Position numbers and translations under genes: made by a program. Positions 1 through 8,264 of a DNA stretch of 64,000 bases are shown piece by piece. The DNA is from Verrucomicrobia bacterium UBA1183 (GTDB lineage: Bacteria > Verrucomicrobiota > Verrucomicrobiia > Opitutales > UBA9783), in assembly GCA_002309885.1 (NCBI GenBank), contig DBYP01000018.1, positions 86,931-150,930 on the forward strand. Reading direction: 5' to 3'. The number at the start of each line of letters is the position of its first letter. Within the stretch, counting starts at the first letter, position 1. Under the pieces are notes generated by a model. It did no database searches. It worked only from the letters and a program-made list of their open reading frames with translations, and was not told the origin of the DNA.

Positions 1-1
1 G

Positions 2-970
2 TTGTTTGCCCCTGAAAAAAAATTGCCTGTACCGAAGTTACCGGAACATATCGGTATTATAACCTCTTCGGAAGCGGCAGCATTGCAAGATTTTTTACAA
101 ATTTTGAAACGTAAAAGTTGGCGTGGCCGATTGACATTAGCGCCAGCGTTGGTTCAGGGACAAGCTGCACCTCAATCGATCGAAAGAGCATTCAAAGCCT
201 TATCCAACGATACAACTGTAGATCTTATCGTATTGATTCGTGGTGGTGGAAGTTTCGAAGATTTGAACTGTTTCAATGATGAGCATTTGGTGCGTTTTTT
301 GAGCCATCGCAAAAAGCCGTTGCTTACCGGTATTGGGCACGAAATTAATACAACGCTATGTGATTTTGTTGCAGATTTACGTGCAGAAACACCGACCGCA
401 GCTGCCGAGATTATAGCGCATCATTTCCAATATGCTCAGGATAATTTTTTGCAATCGGCAGAACGATTGTTGCACGCATTTCAAAGCTGTTTGCAGCATT
501 TTCAGCAGTCGTTGGTACTGATGCAACAAAAGCTGCAAGCGCAACATCCTGCCTTACCCTTTCAAATTTATCGCGAAAGATTTTCGCAGATTTATCAAAA
601 ATTAAAAGCAACATTTCAGCATCAACTGCAACTAAAGCAAACTCGTTTTGAAATTAACACCATCGCTTTTAAGCGCTTTCCGTTTATGGCTGAATTGGAT
701 AAAAAAGGGATAGCATTGAAGCATCAAACGGCGCAATTAAACCATCTTTTTGGCAAGCATTGGGAAGCCGCTTCGGTACAGTATGAAAATACACATCGAC
801 TGTTGAGAGCGTCGGATCCAAAACGCCTGCTTTCCTGTGGATTGTTTTTCCCTGTTCAGGAATCTACAAAAGAGATTCAGGATGTTCGTACATTGCGACC
901 GGGCGACGACCATTGTTTCTTGCATAAATCGGGATGTTACAAAATGCGCGTTCTTGAGAAGGTAAATTAA
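2..970 (+). CDS. xseA: Exodeoxyribonuclease VII large subunit, 5'-truncated by window edge
   Basis: This is the C-terminal part (about 322 residues of a usual 400-460) of the exonuclease VII large subunit. With XseB, the family degrades single-stranded DNA to acid-soluble oligonucleotides during repair and recombination. The catalytic-domain signatures are visible: VLIRGGGSFEDL, then TGIGHEINTTL, then ADLRAETPTAAAEII. A long helical, Gln-rich coiled region follows, and the tail DPKRLLSCGLFF corresponds to the family's usual end. The N-terminal OB-fold lies outside the window, so the true start cannot be given. A MITE-like repeat begins directly after the TAA stop and may act as terminator. 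Confidence 0.93.
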   Translation: MFAPEKKLPVPKLPEHIGIITSSEAAALQDFLQILKRKSWRGRLTLAPALVQGQAAPQSIERAFKALSNDTTVDLIVLIRGGGSFEDLNCFNDEHLVRFLSHRKKPLLTGIGHEINTTLCDFVADLRAETPTAAAEIIAHHFQYAQDNFLQSAERLLHAFQSCLQHFQQSLVLMQQKLQAQHPALPFQIYRERFSQIYQKLKATFQHQLQLKQTRFEINTIAFKRFPFMAELDKKGIALKHQTAQLNHLFGKHWEAASVQYENTHRLLRASDPKRLLSCGLFFPVQESTKEIQDVRTLRPGDDHCFLHKSGCYKMRVLEKVN

Positions 971-971
971 A

Positions 972-1110
972 AAATAAGGGAACTTTTTGAAAAAAGTTTC
1001 CCTTAAACCCTCAAAAACTTTTATCATCATTTTGCAACAATGTTGCAAAAATAACGAGAATTTTTGCGAAAATTTGGGGAAATTTTTACGAAAGAGCTCC
1101 CAAAGTTATA
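972..1110 (+). repeat. MITE-like element copy 1 (forward, ends degraded)
   Basis: This contains the family's first hairpin (GGGAACTTTTTG.../...AGTTTCCC, about 978-1002) and the 21-nt palindrome TTTTGCAACAATGTTGCAAAA at 1030-1050. The GC-rich CAGGGCC...CCTGC hairpin and both terminal inverted repeats are missing. It sits between the convergent genes xseA and tsaE and reaches the tsaE stop codon. Confidence 0.75.
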
Positions 1111-1519
1111 ACGAGCTCATTGTAATGCGACGAGCGTTGTCGGGTAACACTTCGATAGATAAATGTTGTTGAAACGCGAGCGTTCCCGGACACAAGCATT
1201 CTGGCCATTCCACCACCAAGCAGAAGGGGGGTATGCATAAATCATCTATCGCAAAGGCTTCTAGAGATTCTTGTTTAAGCCGGTAAGCATCGATGTGAAT
1301 GAGCCGACGGAGACCATCATGTACGTGCATTATATCAAATGAAGGGCTTCGGACGTTATCAATGTCCCAAGCCTTACCTAAACACTTTACGAATGCGGTT
1401 TTCCCTGCTCCTAGTTCTCCGTGAAGTGCTAAAAAACATGCCGGAGGGCAGCGACGCGCGAATGCTTGGGCATACGTGTCTAAATCTTCTAGCGAATGAA
1501 TGATGAATTCGGTGTTCAT
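1106..1519 (-). CDS. tsaE: tRNA t6A37 threonylcarbamoyladenosine synthesis ATPase TsaE
   Basis: A 137-aa P-loop protein of normal TsaE length. The Walker A GELGAGKTAFVKCLG lies at about residues 33-47, with SPSFDIMHVHDG and HIDAYRL following as in the family. TsaE works with TsaB, TsaC and TsaD to make the t6A modification at A37 of ANN-decoding tRNAs, and tsaD itself lies at 13.8-14.8 kb. The ATG overlaps the stop of the upstream CPBP protease gene as ATGA, so the two are probably co-translated. No promoter of its own is seen. Confidence 0.93.
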   Translation of the reverse strand: MNTEFIIHSLEDLDTYAQAFARRCPPACFLALHGELGAGKTAFVKCLGKAWDIDNVRSPSFDIMHVHDGLRRLIHIDAYRLKQESLEAFAIDDLCIPPFCLVVEWPECLCPGTLAFQQHLSIEVLPDNARRITMSSL

Positions 1520-2337
1520 AACTCCGGTATTGAAAGGATAAGGAGCAAATTTGTTCCGTTAAATAGTGCATGGATGCCGATATTGGTCCATATGCAGCGG
1601 GTTTTGATATAATAATGTCCCAGCCAGTATCCCAAGAAGCACAGTGGCAAAAACGAAGCAAAATGTTGGTGAATGACAGCGAAAATTAAGCTACAGGTCC
1701 ATAAACTTTTCTTTAAGTCCATGCGAGAATGCAAGAAACGGAGCAAAATGCCTCTGAAGAAGATTTCTTCGCACAAGGGCGCTAGCAAAATGACGCAAAT
1801 GCTGATCGCGAAGATACTGGCTAAATGCGGTTTTGAATGCGCCAGCAATTGGATAATAGGTTGTTGATTGAACGATACGGGCATTCCCCATTGTTGTAAC
1901 ACCTCGATAATAAATTTCCAGAAAAGCGTTATCACAAAAAGCAACGGCAGACATTGACAATAGCCTTCAAAAATGTCTTCAAATAAGCGCGATATTTTAG
2001 TAATCTTTTGCGACATACCGGATATAAGCCGAGGATTGTTTTTTAGCAAAAACAGGATATATAGCACCAAACTGGACTCGCCTAAGAGTGCCAACCACAG
2101 AATTTTATCGACCGAGTTGGGTATCTTTTTTAGGCACAAAACACCGATGTTTTGCGTAAGCCAAGGAATGAAAAGAAATAAAAACGTTGCTACAACGACC
2201 TGAAAACCTTTCAAATGCAAAGCGGATAGCGATAAAACAGATGTTTTTTTGCTGAAAAAGTGCTTCACAATAAGCGTCACACCATACAAAAAGCAAAAGC
2301 TTATAAATAAAAAAATGGCATCTATCATGATTGGCAT
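1516..2337 (-). CDS. CPBP (CAAX/Abi) family intramembrane metalloprotease
   Basis: A 273-aa polytopic membrane protein with about 7-8 hydrophobic segments. The motif LCEEIFFRGILL (EExxxR) at about residues 187-198, FAVIH near 220 and a downstream H..FN motif (HALFNGTN) are the three conserved blocks of the CPBP/CAAX-protease family (Rce1-like glutamate proteases). Substrate is unknown. The family includes bacteriocin-immunity and protein-processing members. It is the first gene of a two-gene operon with tsaE (4-nt overlap). A TAAAAT box lies 8 nt before the ATG, but no good -35 is visible. Confidence 0.85.
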   Translation of the reverse strand: MPIMIDAIFLFISFCFLYGVTLIVKHFFSKKTSVLSLSALHLKGFQVVVATFLFLFIPWLTQNIGVLCLKKIPNSVDKILWLALLGESSLVLYILFLLKNNPRLISGMSQKITKISRLFEDIFEGYCQCLPLLFVITLFWKFIIEVLQQWGMPVSFNQQPIIQLLAHSKPHLASIFAISICVILLAPLCEEIFFRGILLRFLHSRMDLKKSLWTCSLIFAVIHQHFASFLPLCFLGYWLGHYYIKTRCIWTNIGIHALFNGTNLLLILSIPEL

Positions 2338-2466
2338 TAGACGTAATTTTACCAGATTTTGCGAGAAAAATTTCCATTTTTAAAAATTTTTCAAAAAATT
2401 TTGAACGTTTCTTATTTTGCTTTGTCTGAAATTGTACAAACGTTTCATTTTATTTTATCTTTCTTG

Positions 2467-2495
2467 CGGGGTGTTCAGCACCTCGTTCGTTTTTT
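2467..2495 (+). terminator. Stem-loop with T-run upstream of the TPR gene
   Basis: CGGGGTG and CACCTCG form a 7-bp stem (one G-U) around TTCAG, and a run of six T follows four bases later. It lies in the 2338-2521 gap between divergent genes and just upstream of the TPR-gene promoter, so it may insulate that promoter. The rest of the gap is AT-rich with no ORF. Confidence 0.45.
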
Positions 2496-2521
2496 GTGCG
2501 CATTGTTAGCGACGAAAGAAG

Positions 2522-2550
2522 TTGACGATTTATGAAAAACGACCGATGAT
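2522..2550 (+). promoter_or_regulatory. Sigma-70-type promoter for the TPR gene, predicted leaderless
   Basis: TTGACG (2522-2527), 17-bp spacer, GATGAT (2545-2550), then 7 nt to the ATG at 2558. The spacing puts the transcription start at or next to the start codon. The TTG at 2522 that could be read as an early start is the -35 box. Confidence 0.5.
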
Positions 2551-2557
2551 AAGGAAG

Positions 2558-4909
2558 ATGAAGCTTAAAATCGTTGGTGCTTTTTTTTACATCTTTTGGG
2601 AAACCTTAGTGGGATTTTCCCAAGATGCGTTCCAAGCAGAACGGCTAGCGATTGATTTTCATCTTCCGGCATTGGCAGAAAATCGCTTGCGACATCATCT
2701 GCTCAATAAGATTTCTGATAGCGCTCAAGCTCGCAAATTGTTGGCAGAAGTTTATTATTTAAAACACGATTTCAGTGCGATGGTGCGGGTGTTGAATTTG
2801 ATGCCCAAAACCAATGAAAATGCCTACTTGTTTGCTTTGCATGCTTGGTATACTGAAAATCGTATCCAATTGATTCCTCTGATTTTTTATCCTCAGTCTC
2901 ATAAAACGGGACAAATTTTAGTCGATTATAACGCAATTCTTTGCGAACCTGTGCATTCGATACGATGGGCGCATTATTGGAATGAAGTAAAGTTATCTTT
3001 GGGAGAACATTGGGAGGATTTTTATCGATTGGCATTGGGAATGAAATTTTCGATGTTTCCGATAAATCTACAGCATTGTGCGGATATAGAAACCGTTATT
3101 CCCGTATTATATTCGCAGAAACGTTTTGAAGAACTTATAGGGGTTCTGCAACAAAAGTTAATGTCGGCAGAAAGTAAGGATAAAGCGCGCTACTTTTTGG
3201 CATTATTGCGAGCTAAACGTGCTTCAGGAGAGTCTATCGAAAGCGATATTTTAAACTCAGCTACCTTTATCGCAGAGCAGTCGCTAGAGGTTATAGATGT
3301 TATATTTGCAGAGTGGATGTCCACAATTCCGACCCCTAAAGCACGTATCGAAGGCTTAAAGAATTTTCATAAAATTTACAAAAAGAAAGGTCTACTTTGG
3401 CACGGTCAGTATCTAGAATTATTGCAGGTCAGCAGCTATATTGACATGCAAGATTTCAAAAAAGCTAAAAAGTTGCTGGATGCAAATCTACCCAAAATCG
3501 ATCAAAGATTGCAATATTTAGCTTACGAATTGTATGCAAAATATGCATTGTGTCAAATGCCCGTCAATTATCGAGCGGTTGCCGATTATTTACAAGAAGC
3601 CAAAAAGCATTCTGAAAATGTAGATAAAAAACTTTCTTATAGTCGTTTGCAGGCAGAATGCTATTGTTTATGTGGCGAATATGATCGCGCCTATTATACT
3701 TACCAGGAAGTTTTGCCGAAGGCGGAAGGACATCCTATGGGGTATGCCCTTGCGGAAGAATGGGTTCTATGTGGAATATTGTGCGGTGATACCAAAAAGG
3801 AATTGGAGGAACAGTTCTTGTTTTGCCAACAATTTAATTTTCTTACGCAACGCAAAGAGCAAGAATTGTATCTTGTCTTTTTACGACATTTGTTGAAAGA
3901 AGAACGATGGGATGAAGCGATGCCTTTACTAATGTCGGTCGCATTTAAAGATAGCGATTTAATTTATGAAGCGAAGCTGTTGCTCGGACAGGGGTACTTC
4001 CGTTCAGGAGAAATTCATGAGGCCTTGAATGTTTTTCGAAAGATTCAGTTTCCAGCATTGAACCCCAGAGCTCAAAAGGAATTTTTGTTATGGCAAGCGT
4101 GCGCATTGGAAGCGCTGCAACGATATTCTGAAGCTTCTTCAGTCTTGGAACAGCTTTTTAAGAGAGTATTACCCGATGAGGACGTTGCGGCACAAGGGAA
4201 GTTATTACAAGCGCAAATTCTTTTTGAAAATCACCAATTCATTACCGCGAAATCCATTTTGCAGGAAGCGTTGCCGCAAATAAATCCGAAGTGGGAACCC
4301 GAATTTATTTTTCAAGCCGGTTGTTATGCGGAACAGGCAGGTAGCGAAAATCAAGAGGAAGCGATTGCGTTATTTCAAAAACTATATGATCGTTATCCAC
4401 AACATCCGCTATCTAAGGACGGACGTATTAAGCAAGGAATTTTGCTTATGAACTTGAATCAAATGAAATTGGCACAGGCGGTTTTAACAGAACTCCTTCC
4501 CGAACTAAAGGATACACAAAATATTTGGTGTCGCTATCTTATACAAAAATGCAATTTGATGTCCCAATGTCCCATTCAGCAGGTGCAAAATGAGTTAGAA
4601 TTGTTACTGCAAAGTCCTATGCCGGTGGCTTTGCGACTTGAGATAGCTTTGCAATTAGCGCTGATATATAAAGAAGAAGGCGCTATCAATCCTTTGCAAA
4701 AGCTATTGTGGGATGAGACGTATCCGTTGTTTTGCGATGCAAATAAGGTAACGTTTACCGTGGATGAAGCTTATTGGTTAGGACGTTGCCTGCTCACATT
4801 GGCCCAAAATACCGCCGATAAAAGTACTGTACAGCAGATTTATAAGCTCATCATGGATGCACAGTTGCCGATAGCTTCTTTGGTAAAACAATTTATAGAA
4901 AATGAATGA
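2558..4909 (+). CDS. Large exported TPR-repeat protein
   Basis: A 783-aa protein built almost entirely of helix pairs typical of tetratricopeptide repeats, for example a block with ALNVFRKIQFPALNPRAQ and one with AIALFQKLYDRYPQHPLSKD, the latter resembling YbgF/BamD-type TPRs. The start MKLKIVGAFFYIFWETLVGF is a positively charged, hydrophobic signal peptide, so the protein is probably periplasmic or outer-membrane associated. The start at 2558 is chosen because the -10 box lies 7 nt upstream and the signal peptide begins there; ATG 2546 and TTG 2522 are in frame. Its end overlaps the FAD oxidoreductase start by 8 nt, so the two are an operon. Specific function is not recognised. Confidence 0.8.
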   Translation: MKLKIVGAFFYIFWETLVGFSQDAFQAERLAIDFHLPALAENRLRHHLLNKISDSAQARKLLAEVYYLKHDFSAMVRVLNLMPKTNENAYLFALHAWYTENRIQLIPLIFYPQSHKTGQILVDYNAILCEPVHSIRWAHYWNEVKLSLGEHWEDFYRLALGMKFSMFPINLQHCADIETVIPVLYSQKRFEELIGVLQQKLMSAESKDKARYFLALLRAKRASGESIESDILNSATFIAEQSLEVIDVIFAEWMSTIPTPKARIEGLKNFHKIYKKKGLLWHGQYLELLQVSSYIDMQDFKKAKKLLDANLPKIDQRLQYLAYELYAKYALCQMPVNYRAVADYLQEAKKHSENVDKKLSYSRLQAECYCLCGEYDRAYYTYQEVLPKAEGHPMGYALAEEWVLCGILCGDTKKELEEQFLFCQQFNFLTQRKEQELYLVFLRHLLKEERWDEAMPLLMSVAFKDSDLIYEAKLLLGQGYFRSGEIHEALNVFRKIQFPALNPRAQKEFLLWQACALEALQRYSEASSVLEQLFKRVLPDEDVAAQGKLLQAQILFENHQFITAKSILQEALPQINPKWEPEFIFQAGCYAEQAGSENQEEAIALFQKLYDRYPQHPLSKDGRIKQGILLMNLNQMKLAQAVLTELLPELKDTQNIWCRYLIQKCNLMSQCPIQQVQNELELLLQSPMPVALRLEIALQLALIYKEEGAINPLQKLLWDETYPLFCDANKVTFTVDEAYWLGRCLLTLAQNTADKSTVQQIYKLIMDAQLPIASLVKQFIENE

Positions 4910-6275
4910 ACTTTGGGATGTGATCATTATTGGCGCAGGGATGTCCGGTTTGGGAGCCGGCATACGCATCGCGATGAGTGGCAAAAAAGTTCTTATTTTG
5001 GAGCAGCACAATGCAATTGGTGGGCTGAATAGTTTTTATCTAAAGGATAGGATAAAGTACGATGTTGGCTTGCATGCTTTGACGAATTTTGTTCCGCAGG
5101 GAAGCAAGGGACATCCGTTGAATAAATTATGTCGACAACTGAGAATCCCTTATGAAGCGCTTCAATTAGAAGAACAGAGATTATCTGCGATTGTATTCCC
5201 CGAAATGGAACTTACTTTCAATAACGATATCAATCATTTTTTGGAGCAAATCGATAAAAATTTTCCAAAGGAAATCGATCATTTCCGAAAATTAGATGAC
5301 GCTATTCTATCGTTCTCCGAAACAGAACTTTCGGGGCCCGAATTTATTTCAGCACGCAAAGAGTTGGATAATTATCTCAGTAATCCGTTACTGAAAGAAA
5401 TGTTGCTTTTGCCCTTATTTTACTACGGCAGTGCCCATGTTAATGATTTAGATTGGCGACAATTTGCCATTTTATACAAAGCGCTTTACCGAGAAGGATT
5501 TGCAAGACCTGCGGGTGGTGTCCGTACGATTTTGAAGTTATTGCGAGACCGGTTGCGTGAGTTGGGTGGTACGTTAAAGGTTAAAGCCAAGGTCCAGACT
5601 TTGAAAGAAAGCGACGCAGGTGTTGAGGTCCAATTAGCTTCCGGTGAGGTTTTACGGGCGAAGCAGGTTTTATCTTCTGTTGGATACAGCGAAACGTTGC
5701 GCTTATTGCAGATAGAAAACAATACGACATTTCCTATGTTGAGTTTTGCTGAAACGATAACAACTTTCGACGCAGCACCGGCAACTATGGGGCTGGATAA
5801 GACTATCGTGTTTTTCAATACCGCGTCGGAAGTGGATTATAGCCCCTGTCAAGACCTCATCGATTTTCGAAGTGGGGTTATTTGTGTGCCTGAAAATTAC
5901 GGCAATAACAATAGTTCTACAACGACATTACGTACAACCCACCTGGCGGGATATAATTCTTGGAAAAGCTTAGAGCACGAAGCTTATGTGGCTGAAAAGA
6001 AAATGCTTTTACAACAATCGCGAGAACATGCTTTAAAGCTGCTAAAATGTTCGTTACGTCCCGCCATTCTGGCGGAGGATATGTTTACTCCGCTCACGAT
6101 AGAACGCTATACAGGGCACATTAACGGCGCAATATATGGCTCTCCGAAGAAATATAGAGACGGTGATATCGGTTGTAAACGCATCTTTATCTGTGGAACC
6201 GATCAGGGCTTTTTAGGCATTGTTGGAGCTATTTTAAGTGGTATTTCGATGGCTAATTATCACTGTTTGAGCTAA
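4902..6275 (+). CDS. Phytoene-desaturase-like FAD-dependent oxidoreductase (COG1233 type)
   Basis: A 457-aa flavoprotein. The N-terminal dinucleotide-binding motif VIIIGAGMSGLGAGIRIAMS is followed by the E of LILEQHNAIGGLNS, which contacts the FAD ribose. The C-terminal CGTDQGFLGIVGAILSG block is the second FAD-contact region of amine-oxidase/CrtI-like enzymes. The family includes carotenoid desaturases, retinol saturases and uncharacterised lipid or quinone oxidoreductases, so the substrate cannot be named. A paralogue lies at 51442-52860. The gene overlaps the TPR gene by 8 nt. Its TAA stop is also the first bases of an intergenic MITE. Confidence 0.8.
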   Translation: MNELWDVIIIGAGMSGLGAGIRIAMSGKKVLILEQHNAIGGLNSFYLKDRIKYDVGLHALTNFVPQGSKGHPLNKLCRQLRIPYEALQLEEQRLSAIVFPEMELTFNNDINHFLEQIDKNFPKEIDHFRKLDDAILSFSETELSGPEFISARKELDNYLSNPLLKEMLLLPLFYYGSAHVNDLDWRQFAILYKALYREGFARPAGGVRTILKLLRDRLRELGGTLKVKAKVQTLKESDAGVEVQLASGEVLRAKQVLSSVGYSETLRLLQIENNTTFPMLSFAETITTFDAAPATMGLDKTIVFFNTASEVDYSPCQDLIDFRSGVICVPENYGNNNSSTTTLRTTHLAGYNSWKSLEHEAYVAEKKMLLQQSREHALKLLKCSLRPAILAEDMFTPLTIERYTGHINGAIYGSPKKYRDGDIGCKRIFICGTDQGFLGIVGAILSGISMANYHCLS

Positions 6276-6464
6276 AGTGTGCCTACGTAAGCTAGAAATA
6301 TTACGTTTTTGAAGGATTTTTTGTAAAAAATCCCTCAAATTCCCTTAAAAGCAGGACAGCGGCCCTGCACCCCAGTTATTTTGCGACCGTGTTGCAAAAT
6401 AAGGAAAAAGTTTTTGAGGGTTTAAGGGAACTTTTTGAAAAAAGATTTCCCAAAGTTGTAATTT
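6273..6464 (-). repeat. MITE-like element copy 2 (reverse)
   Basis: The left end TAAAGTGTGCCTACGTAAGCTA matches the family terminal inverted repeat. It continues through the ATTTTTTGTAAAAAATCCC hairpin, AGCAGGACAGCGGCCCTGC, TTTTGCGACCGTGTTGCAAAA and the GGGAACTTTTTG hairpin. The right end is eroded at the tag stop codon. It fills the gap between two convergent genes. Confidence 0.8.
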
Positions 6465-6465
6465 C

Positions 6466-7083
6466 CTAATCGTGTCGTTTTACAATGATTGGATAATGCG
6501 TTACGATTTTTTGATAACAGGGGCAAGTTTTTGTGTGATCGTTGATGATACCGCAAGCTTGAAGGTGCGAATACATCGTGATGGTACCGACGTACTTGAA
6601 TCCTTGGCGTTTTAAATCCTTACTAATTCTATCCGAAAGCTCATTGCTAACAGGGAACTTACCTTCTTCATGATTTTTGTAAAGTATTGTTTTACCTTCA
6701 GAGTAAGACCAAAGATAATCACAAAAACTGCCGTACTTTGCTCGAATTTTCTGATAACATTGTGCGTTATGGATTATGGCGCGAATTTTACGTTCGGATC
6801 GAATCATTTCTGCGGTATTCAAGATGCGCTTTATGTCATTTTCCCCATAGCTCGCAATCTTATCGTAATCGAAATTCGAAAAACATTTCTGAAAAATGGC
6901 TCGTTTTTTCAGCATCAAAAGCCAACTTAATCCGCATTGTAAGCATTCGAGCGACAAATATTCGAACATCTTGCGATCATCGTGCACCGGGATACCCCAT
7001 TCGGTATCATGATATTGCCGCAACAGTGCATTTGAGTGAGCCCAAGAACAAGCGATTTCTTCCGATTTTGGTTTCTCTTCCAC
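6466..7083 (-). CDS. tag: DNA-3-methyladenine glycosylase I
   Basis: A 205-aa member of the TAG family, which excises 3-methyladenine from alkylated DNA in base-excision repair. Seen: CSWAHSNALLRQYHDTEWG with the zinc-ligand Cys and His positions, the LSLECLQCGLSWLLMLKKR block (family: LxLExxQAGLSW), the FDYDKIASYGENDIKRIL segment, and the C-terminal zinc site HTKTCPC. The start is GTG at 7083; no better ATG lies upstream in frame. It is a single gene, convergent with the FAD oxidoreductase and separated from it by a MITE. Confidence 0.92.
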   Translation of the reverse strand: MEEKPKSEEIACSWAHSNALLRQYHDTEWGIPVHDDRKMFEYLSLECLQCGLSWLLMLKKRAIFQKCFSNFDYDKIASYGENDIKRILNTAEMIRSERKIRAIIHNAQCYQKIRAKYGSFCDYLWSYSEGKTILYKNHEEGKFPVSNELSDRISKDLKRQGFKYVGTITMYSHLQACGIINDHTKTCPCYQKIVTHYPIIVKRHD

Positions 7084-7227
7084 ACCTAAACTTTAGTGCT
7101 CTTGGAGCGATCTGTACAGGATGTTTTTTGTAAAATTCCCAAAAAAAGATTTTGTCGTTCATTTTCCCCAAAATGATGCTTAATGTTGCGTTGTAAATCA
7201 CCGAAATGACACGCATTGGCACTTTTT

Positions 7228-7257
7228 TTGATAAAAAGCTTGAGCTATCCTTGTAAT
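7228..7257 (+). promoter_or_regulatory. Candidate promoter of the tRNA-ymdB unit
   Basis: TTGATA (7228-7233), 18-bp spacer, TGTAAT (7252-7257), about 30 nt upstream of the tRNA. Moderate match only. Confidence 0.35.
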
Positions 7258-7287
7258 ATGATTGAATAGCAGATGTTGGAGTTGAGG

Positions 7288-7363
7288 GGGCTCTTAGCTC
7301 AGCGGTTAGAGCAGAGGACTCATAATCCTTTGGTCGTAGGTTCGAATCCTACAGGGCCCACCA
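7288..7363 (+). tRNA. tRNA with CAT anticodon, probably tRNA-Ile2 (lysidine-modified)
   Basis: A 76-nt cloverleaf with encoded CCA. Acceptor stem GGGCTCT/AGGGCCC, D-arm GCTC...GAGC, anticodon arm GAGGA-CTCATAA-TCCTT, T-arm GTAGG-TTCGAAT-CCTAC. It lacks the C1-A72 mismatch and GGG/CCC anticodon stem of initiators. The body (CTTAGCTCAG.GGTTAGAGCAG, CTTTGGTCG) resembles bacterial tRNA-Ile(CAU), whose wobble C is converted to lysidine by TilS, more than elongator tRNA-Met. A second CAU tRNA is at 31861. Assigning each to Ile or Met is uncertain. Confidence 0.93.
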
Positions 7364-7371
7364 AGAAGTTC

Positions 7372-8175
7372 ATGTGCGAATGTCGGTTATTGTTTTTTGG
7401 GGATATCGTCGGGCATCCCGGAAGAGTGTTTTTAAAAGAGCAACTTCCTGCGTTGAAGGATCGGTACGTCCCTGATTTTATTTTTGCGAATGGGGAAAAT
7501 GCAACGGGCGGATTTGGCTTAAACAAAGCAATTGCACAGGAATTAAAAAACCTCGGTATAGACGGCATCACATTAGGCAATCACGTTTGGAATCAGCGCG
7601 AGTTTTGGAACGAGATAGACCAATTGGATTACGTCTGTCGTCCGCTTAATTTGCCCGAAGCTTGTCCTGGGAATACCTCTATAGTTTTCGAATTCAAAGG
7701 CCACAAGCTGGCGTTGATGAATCTATTAGGCAGGGCTTATAGTCGCGAAGCTTTAGATTGTCCTTATAAAACTGTTCAGCACCAGATAGAAAAATTAAAA
7801 CAAGCAGGTGTAGATAATTTCATCGTCGATGTTCATGCGGAAGCCACAGCAGAAAAGTATACGCTAGGATGGTTCTTGTCGGGAATCGAAGGCGTTTTGG
7901 GCGTTGTTGGTACGCATACGCATATTCAGACCGCGGATGAGCGTATCCTCAATGGAACGACAGCATTTATTTGCGATTTAGGCATGTGTGGTAGCTACAA
8001 TAGCATTTTGGGCTTTAAAAAAGAACCCATCCTTGAAAAAGCTATTACCGGGAAACCCTGTCGCTTTGAAGTTGCCAAATCGCCCTCTATTGTCGCGGGT
8101 GTATTCATCCAACTGGACTTGGAGACCCACAAGGCTATTTCCATAGAGCGCATCCAAATTTTAGAGGCAATTTAA
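7372..8175 (+). CDS. ymdB: YmdB-family metallophosphoesterase (2',3'-cyclic-nucleotide phosphodiesterase type)
   Basis: A 267-aa member of the TIGR00282/YmdB calcineurin-like family. Metal-ligand motifs in order: FFGDIVG (residues ~6-12), FANGEN, LGNHVW, DVHAEATAEK and GTHTHIQTAD. Bacillus YmdB hydrolyses 2',3'-cAMP and influences biofilm and motility decisions; the role here is inferred only from the family. The start is the ATG at 7372, 8 nt after the tRNA CCA and preceded by AGAAG. Reading further upstream in frame would run through the tRNA. Co-transcription with the tRNA is likely. Confidence 0.88.
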   Translation: MCECRLLFFGDIVGHPGRVFLKEQLPALKDRYVPDFIFANGENATGGFGLNKAIAQELKNLGIDGITLGNHVWNQREFWNEIDQLDYVCRPLNLPEACPGNTSIVFEFKGHKLALMNLLGRAYSREALDCPYKTVQHQIEKLKQAGVDNFIVDVHAEATAEKYTLGWFLSGIEGVLGVVGTHTHIQTADERILNGTTAFICDLGMCGSYNSILGFKKEPILEKAITGKPCRFEVAKSPSIVAGVFIQLDLETHKAISIERIQILEAI

Positions 8176-8264
8176 AAAAGTTTGCTTCCTTTACGTTTTT
8201 TATTTAGAATTTACTAAAGAAAATTCGAAGAATGCCGATCTTATAATATAAACACATACGCGAT

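Noticed and set aside
7007..7222. 71-codon minus-strand frame over the tag start
   Set aside because: Overlaps tag on the same strand in another frame, with no ribosome site and no family.
7216..7233. Sigma-54-like TTGGCAC upstream of the CAU tRNA
   Set aside because: -12 reads GA instead of GC, and a sigma-70-type site fits tRNA expression better.
7273..7371. Upstream extension of ymdB to a start at 7273
   Set aside because: It would translate through the whole tRNA; the ATG at 7372 has its own AGAAG and matches the family start.
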